A stretch of 22,614 nucleotides of DNA from Byssochlamys sp. IMV 00236 (Eukaryota > Ascomycota > Eurotiomycetes > Eurotiales > Thermoascaceae), in the NCBI GenBank assembly GCA_001931875.2, contig MSJH02000501.1, forward strand, positions 1 to 22,614. Reading direction: 5' to 3'. Positions 18,489-22,614 of this stretch are shown piece after piece. The number at the start of each line of letters is the position of its first letter. Within the stretch, counting starts at the first letter, position 1. A model generated the notes under the pieces. The model did not search any database, was not told the DNA's origin, and saw only the letters and a program-made list of their open reading frames with translations. Both the position numbers and the translations under genes were made by a program.

Positions 18489-20006
18489 TTACTGTGCAGA
18501 CGAATTGTTGGTCCTTAGTCCATGAAGTTCTGCTTCTCTATCAATGACCCTAGCTAATCTACGAAGTGCTTCATCCATTTGTTGCTTCGATACATTACTG
18601 AAAGAAACACGAATATATTCATTCTTATTGCCTCTAGGCATGAATGCCAAACCTGGGATAGCCAGTACATTTTCTTTAATAGCCTTTGTCATCACAAGAT
18701 CATACGAGTCTGTGATGCCTCCTAGCAAGCGAAGCCAGAAAAACATACCAGCATTAGGAACGTTCCATTCTGCTCTTCCCTTCATGTGCTTATTAAGACA
18801 TTCAAGAAATTCGTCTCTCTTTTCTCTATAAAAATTAGCGACACCTTTGACATGATCAAAGAATCCCTTGTGACCCCACTTGGCTAACAACTGATAGGCC
18901 ACAACCTGAGAAACACCTGAAGGCTGAAGATTTGTTACCATCGTATGCATATTGATACGTTCAATCAAGGGTTGAGGACCAGTGACCCAGCCAATACGGA
19001 GACCAGAAGAAAGGATCTTGCTCATACTGTCACAACGAAGAACGCGTCCGTCAACATCCATGGATAGATACGAAGGTGTACGTTTCTCATCGAATTGCAG
19101 GTAATAATAAGCATCGTCCTCAAGAATGATAACATCGTACTTTGAGCAAATCTTATAAACAGCTTGTTTACGTTCCAAGGTGGCACTGACTCCTGTGGGA
19201 TTTCCTCCACTTGGGATAGTATAGAGAACGTGAGGTCTCGGTTGATTTTTTTTACCGCTGGGATTACTTTCTGGCCAATGAGCAAGCAAGTGATCTAAAG
19301 ATTCCGGAATGATACCAAATTCATCAGTGGCAACGGGCGCTAAATCGCAAGGCATTGTTTCTAGAAAAGATAATGCGCCTGTGTAAGTAGGTTCTTCAAC
19401 TAAAACCGAATCTCCGGGGTTAATCATCATTTCCAAGGCCTTTTAAATAGAATGAGTATAAACACCACCTTTGATATCTTTTGTTATTATTTACCTTTGT
19501 TAAAAGATCTTGAGAACCAGAGCCGATGGAGACATCGAATTCAACTGGAGGGTTATGTTCAATCCTTTGTAATTCTGTTAACCATTGATTCAACAGTGGC
19601 TGTCCCGACTAATTATGACGTTAGGTTGATACGTGGGAAAATAAAACGTGGTTTATGTACTACTTACTGTCAGATCATAGGACAACGAGCGATCAAATAA
19701 CTGGTCATCTACTTCAATCTTTTCACCCGTTTTAAGAGTTAATGTCAAACTGGCAAACGGGAAGGTTGCAGGGTTAGGTTGACCAGCACCTAATGAAATC
19801 TTTTTTTTTGACGTGTTATTATTACTGTTTCCCTTTTTTGACATAATAATCATGTTACCATGTCTTTACAATTAAGATACGGCATCAAGGCGCGAACTAA
19901 GGATTTAGTTAGCATTGATTCCTAATTTGTTTGATGATGAATTGTACATACTTGCAGATGGGTTTCTGGCTTGGCTGGCTTTACTGATATGCTTGGAGTA
20001 ATCCAT
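18489..20006 (-). CDS. PLP-dependent aminotransferase, kynurenine/2-aminoadipate (AADAT/Aro8) type
   Basis: Fold-type I class I aminotransferase, 429 aa (human KAT II 425 aa), acting on 2-aminoadipate, kynurenine and/or aromatic amino acids with 2-oxoglutarate. Exons in transcript order: 20006-19952, 19896-19859, 19799-19668, 19608-19495, 19439-18489. N-terminal blocks: RNPSAIRALMPYL, ISLGAGQPNPATFPF, LSYDLTSGQPLLNQWL, SIGSGSQDLL. The PLP-site residues are present: NPTG (about 193), ILEDDAYYYL (about 221), and Lys254 in SMSKILSSGLRIGWVTG as the Schiff-base lysine. FSNVSKQQMDEALRRL closes the domain. No presequence is obvious (starts MDYSKHISKA), so a cytosolic site is likely. Exon 2 is only 38 nt. 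The acceptor at 19897 was chosen for its perfect GCTAAC branch point and family match. Exact substrate is uncertain. Confidence 0.9.
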
Positions 20007-20639
20007 GTTGTGAAGAAGAAGGAAGAAAGAGATGAGAGATTATCACGTCGACTCAGTTTTAAATTATCTTAAATCCGAAAGATAAGAAAAACTGTAGAAC
20101 TAACCAAGATTTACCGCCTATCGTTCATCTTTTTATACAATTTTAAAGTTATTCATTCAACCGTACATCTTTCTCACGCTTGCTTCAAGATAAGGATTTC
20201 GTAGACTTTTTCTAATGAATCTTGGCCGCAATTCTGATTTCAATTTAAAAAAGAATCCAAAAAAAAAAGCTTTTGGCTCATGTAATAAGGATGACTCATA
20301 TAGTATATATATATGATAGCAAGTACCTAATGTAAAAGATTATGCTAAAAAGAGCCTGTAACTCATGTGCTGTGCTTCCACTCCCAATTTACCGAATTTT
20401 TGAAAAGTTCGCCCACTTTTTTGAATTATTTTGGACATTTGTGTGAGATTAAATTGCCCAAAGATTTGAGACTAACTTGACCAGCTTTTTGACTTTTTAT
20501 TCTCCAAATTTTTCAAATGAATTTCTTTCGCGAAGACGGTAGAGGTGGAATAGTGAACGAGTCTGGCAAGGAAGCAGCTGCTTTTGTTGTAAACCCGTCA
20601 TTCAGACTGACAAGCTTGACAAACCTGCATAAATATATC
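20007..20639. other. aminotransferase promoter and flank of the broken transposase
   Basis: No confident gene. The 20007-20110 part should contain the aminotransferase promoter. An (AT)-rich block lies at 20300-20315. From about 20513 upward both strands have short open frames (45 codons on plus from 20518, about 60 on minus). The minus frame may be decayed C-terminal transposase sequence, but I cannot align it with confidence. Confidence 0.4.
20049..20055 (-). promoter_or_regulatory. Gcn4/Cpc1-like half-matching site
   Basis: TGAGTCG on the minus strand, 43 bp before the aminotransferase ATG, matches six of seven bases of the TGA(C/G)TCA element of general amino-acid control. A single near-match is weak evidence. 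Confidence 0.2.
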
Positions 20640-20712
20640 AGAAATAAAAAAGATAGTTGAGGAAGAACCGAAAGACACTGATATGCAAGAAGCAACTACA
20701 AAAAATGAAAGG

Positions 20713-20829
20713 CTAGTTTGTAATGCGACAAACTTGAATCAATGGCAATCCGAATCGATTCGTTTTGTATGTTGCATCCATAACTAATGCCGTGTGGAAG
20801 CGATTGAAAGAAGCAGCATATCCCTTCTG
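20713..20829 (-). pseudogene. out-of-frame MULE transposase catalytic segment
   Basis: Reading from 20829 leftward, the minus strand encodes KGYAASFNRFHTALVMDATY and then KTNRFGLPLIQV before a TAG at 20713-20715. This is the first strand of the MULE transposase domain with its catalytic Asp (MDATYKTN). It is one base out of frame with the upstream FAR1 part; the shift maps to the A7 run (T7 on minus) at 20831-20837. Past the TAG, resemblance can be followed weakly in shifting frames to about 20640 (PFIFVVASCISVS) and then fades. Either decay or a homopolymer sequencing error could explain the first shift; the TAG and later shifts argue for decay. Confidence 0.65.
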
Positions 20830-21777
20830 TAAAAAAACAAGCATTCCAATTTACCATTATTGGCATTGATTATGGTTTCATGAGCATAACTATTGCCATT
20901 GAAGAGTTTGCTCACCAAAAATTGAATTGGTGTATTGCCGTCTAACTCTTCTAATCTTGCCTTTGCAACTGTGTTATAGATAGAACGTTGATCAATGACT
21001 TGGCGATCATACTTCTCTGTAAGAGTTGCTCTAATGCTGGCAGGACGGGCCCCTGATTTGTATAGAGTAGCGATCAGCTTCACTTGATCCTCATTCAATT
21101 GTCGCTTCGAAGGATCCATCACTATTTCTTCTTCTGAAGGCTGATGGTTGTGATTAGAGTTTTTCATGGTGATGTAGAATTTAACATCTTTTCTACGACC
21201 TATGTATACTTGGAATGGACAATCGTTTCGCTTAGACTCAGTGTTTCTGTGAATTTTTTTATCGGATGCAGGAGCATATCTCTTCAAAAGAGATTTGCCA
21301 GAGAAAAAGTATGCGTAGGCTGCATTTTTCTTTATACTTGTTCTCTTTTCTATGTTAGACCTCATAGTACGAATCCTGAAGTGGCACTTGTCAGCGAATC
21401 CTTGAAGCTCTTTCTCTGCTTCATCCATTGTGTCGAATGGGCCTAAGCATTCAGAAGATCCTACATCGAAGAGAGGATTTTCATCGTGATCACTTTCATC
21501 ATTATTGCCTTCGTTGCCGGAGCTGCTGGACTTTTCAAAAGAAGCATCTTCTGTTCTTTCATTTGCTATGTCTTCGGCTAATATGAACAAATTTCTAGAT
21601 TCGTTTGGGAAAATTTAACGAAAAAATATATGTGAAGTTACCAAAGTTTTCAACAAGAGACTTTGAGTTGACAGCTCCAACATTGATTTTAGCTACTTCG
21701 CACCAGCATTTGAACTCGCTTTCGCTGTTTTCAAAGTTTTCGTAAACGTTGGCAATCTTTCCGTCATTCAAAGACAT
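20784..21777 (-). CDS. FAR1-type DNA-binding protein, truncated Mutator-like (MULE) transposase
   Basis: Exons 21777-21642 and 21577-20784 (transcript order) encode 309 aa. Residues about 60-90 are Ser/Asp/Glu-rich. Residues about 91-191 form a FAR1/WRKY-GCM1-type zinc domain: FDTMDEAEKELQGFADKCHF, RIRTMRS, then Cys165 in DCPFQVYIG and HNH at 188-190. A helical linker follows (PSKRQLNEDQVKLIATLYKS; YDRQVIDQRSIYNTVAKAR), as in fungal MULE transposases, and the frame reaches KLECLFF, the usual lead-in to the catalytic domain. It then runs into another frame and stops after 15 unrelated residues. The expected catalytic start is present next door in a different frame. So either a decayed transposase or a DNA-binding-only derivative. 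Confidence 0.72.
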
Positions 21778-21873
21778 TTTGAGGTTCGGATAACTATAGC
21801 AGATAATAGATAGAATTTGGTTGTGCTTTCTGCGTTCTTTGTATAGATTGATGAAAATTAGTTTTCGCTACAG

Positions 21874-21888
21874 GTTTGAACTTCAAAC
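21874..21888. repeat. 15-bp palindrome upstream of the FAR1-like gene
   Basis: GTTTGAACTTCAAAC, two perfect 7-bp arms around one base, about 97 bp before the FAR1-like ATG, followed by a further TTGAAC half copy. Could be a protein-binding site or part of a transposon end. Confidence 0.45.
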
Positions 21889-21974
21889 TTGAACTTACTT
21901 AAAATTTTTGACATATAATTATGTAATATATTTCAGGGCGCAAATACAATATAAGCTATTGCCAAAGATCAAAA

Positions 21975-22110
21975 TTGGTACAAATAGTAAAGGAAGATGG
22001 TGCGTACTGTAAAGTGGTGCAGATAGTAATTAAAGAGTGGTGTAAATGGTAAAGTGGTGCAGATAGTAATTAAAGAGTGGTGTAAATGGTAAAGTGGTGC
22101 ATGGTGTAAA
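21975..22110 (+). repeat. GGTGYAAATRGTAA-type minisatellite
   Basis: A 40-bp unit starting AAAGTGGTGCAGATAGTAAT runs from 22011 to 22050, repeats exactly at 22051-22090 and again for ten bases at 22091-22100. Each unit is itself two related halves (TGGTGCAGATAGTAA / TGGTGTAAATGGTAA). Degenerate copies extend it left (TGGTACAAATAGTAAAGG from 21976) and right (GCATGGTGTAAAG). It abuts a transposase remnant on its right. Confidence 0.88.
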
Positions 22111-22129
22111 GTTGAATGGTTCAAATAAC

Positions 22130-22231
22130 AATACCTCTTTCTTAAACCCTATTGAAGAGTGCTGGTCGAAGATAAAGAAAAACATCAGAAGAAACCCTCT
22201 TGATAGAGTAGATCACTTAACACCTCATTAA
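22130..22231 (+). pseudogene. C-terminal fragment of a Tc1/IS630-type DDE transposase
   Basis: Open stretch of 33 codons between a TAA at 22127 and a TAA at 22229, reading SFLNPIEECWSKIKKNIRRN then PLDRVDHLTPH. FLNPIEECWSKIKK is the hallmark of the third catalytic region of the DDE_3/Tc1-IS630 superfamily, with the catalytic Glu in NPIEE. Nothing upstream in frame is transposase: the preceding bases are the minisatellite. The stop falls where intact relatives continue. So this is an old truncated insertion, not a gene. Confidence 0.72.
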
Positions 22232-22323
22232 TTTTAAATCAGACATGTTCTTGCTTTCTTTTATAAAAAAAAATACGCGTTATATCTATAAAAGGCTTTG
22301 TTGTGGCAAAATATATTAGATCG

Positions 22324-22329
22324 TTTATT
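22324..22329 (-). terminator. poly(A) signal for the right-edge minus-strand gene
   Basis: AATAAA on the minus strand (context GGCAATAAACG), 23 nt past the stop of the putative terminal exon. Confidence 0.35.
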
Positions 22330-22352
22330 GCCAAGTACAAATACAAACTACA

Positions 22353-22431
22353 TTAAGCTGTTGTGATGTTTCTTGATTCTTCAACATCGTCCACTAACGA
22401 TCTCGTCTTGTCATAAACTGAAGACTGCCTC
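22353..22431 (-). CDS. possible last exon of a gene entering from the right edge (partial)
   Basis: Minus-strand stretch after an acceptor-like TTTTTTATTAAG. It starts with one base of a split codon, then reads RQSSVYDKTRSLVDDVEESR and NITTA before TAA. The composition (Lys/Glu/Asp/Ser, no low complexity) looks coding, and an AATAAA follows at a normal distance. The upstream exons would lie in 22432-22614 or beyond the window. No family recognised. Confidence 0.3.
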
Positions 22432-22614
22432 CTTAATAAAAAAGTTTCATATTTGCATACATTATTTGTAACACGACAGGACTACTTGATTGTTATGAGA
22501 ATGCTTATAGTAATCATTTGCCTTTTTTTCTCTTCCTGCCTTTTATTTTAATATCGTTCAATACTTTTACCTGTGCTTATTCCTATACATCTTTCTTGCT
22601 TTTTACTTTTTTTT
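22432..22614. other. right-edge non-coding sequence, possible intron
   Basis: AT-rich, with no convincing open frame. If the exon at 22353-22431 is real, this is at least partly its upstream intron. A CAG/GTAAAA donor on minus near 22573 is one candidate. The window ends in a T8 run. Confidence 0.35.

Noticed and set aside
20518..20760. Plus-strand frame starting MNFFREDGRGG and a second frame ending IRFVCCIHN
   Set aside because: The second frame is antisense to the out-of-frame MULE segment, and the two are in different frames. Best explained as shadows of decayed transposase sequence.
20830..20857. A short intron in the FAR1-like gene ending in TTTTTTTACAG, which would bring the MULE frame back
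   Set aside because: The intron would be about 28 nt, too short to splice, and it would remove LECLFF, a conserved transposase stretch. A frameshift is the simpler reading.
1..22614. tRNA, rRNA, CRISPR array or prokaryotic operon signals
   Set aside because: No tRNA A/B-box pair or clover-leaf was recognised, there are no spaced repeats, and the gene structure is clearly eukaryotic with spliceosomal introns.

Overview
The window looks like a piece of an early-diverging filamentous fungus, most likely a Mucoromycota/Mucorales species. The basis is gene structure and protein resemblance. Genes are compact and intron-rich, with roughly 45-65 nt introns that use GTAAGT/GTAAAT-type donors, CTAAC/CTAAT-type branch points and short 3' tails. 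Non-coding DNA is AT-rich with long T or A homopolymers, often just before start codons. The genus cannot be named from sequence alone. The first base lies inside an intron (T20), and both window ends are homopolymeric.

Layout. Bases 1-6733 hold five plus-strand genes: the 3' end of an acyl-CoA-binding protein, a VPS9+CUE Rab5-type exchange factor, a short Osh4/Kes1-like oxysterol-binding protein, a hexokinase-like protein that has lost the catalytic aspartate, and a Rab11-like GTPase. From 6786 to 14436 the genes are mostly on the minus strand: a secreted histidine acid phosphatase of the MINPP/phytase type, the mitochondrial glycine-cleavage T-protein, a TBC-domain Rab GAP with a coiled-coil tail, a 69-residue unrecognised protein and a PGAM-family phosphatase. 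A possible small secreted protein is on the plus strand at about 8.3-8.7 kb. At 14437-14580 a short divergent promoter leads to a TMEM97/sigma-2-receptor-like EXPERA protein, then a 13-exon LMBRD2-like membrane protein. A kynurenine/2-aminoadipate-type aminotransferase converges on the latter.

The right end (about 20.6-22.6 kb) is repeat-derived. It holds a FAR1/Mutator-like transposase that breaks at an A7/T7 run just before its catalytic domain, a 40-bp minisatellite, and the last 33 codons of a Tc1/IS630-type DDE transposase. A possible terminal exon of a minus-strand gene runs off the window.

How the genes relate. Several act in membrane traffic and lipid transport: a Rab GEF, a Rab, a Rab GAP, an OSBP, a TMEM97 homologue, LMBRD2 and ACBP. 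They are separate transcription units, so any functional clustering is inference. The remainder are metabolic: glycine cleavage, aminotransferase, phytase-like phosphatase. The strongest biological oddity is the hexokinase homologue, which keeps its sugar-binding residues but has Gly in place of the catalytic Asp and degenerate phosphate-binding loops. That pattern fits a sugar-sensing pseudokinase.

Exon coordinates were worked out by hand from reading frame, splice signals and family alignment from memory. No database search was possible.
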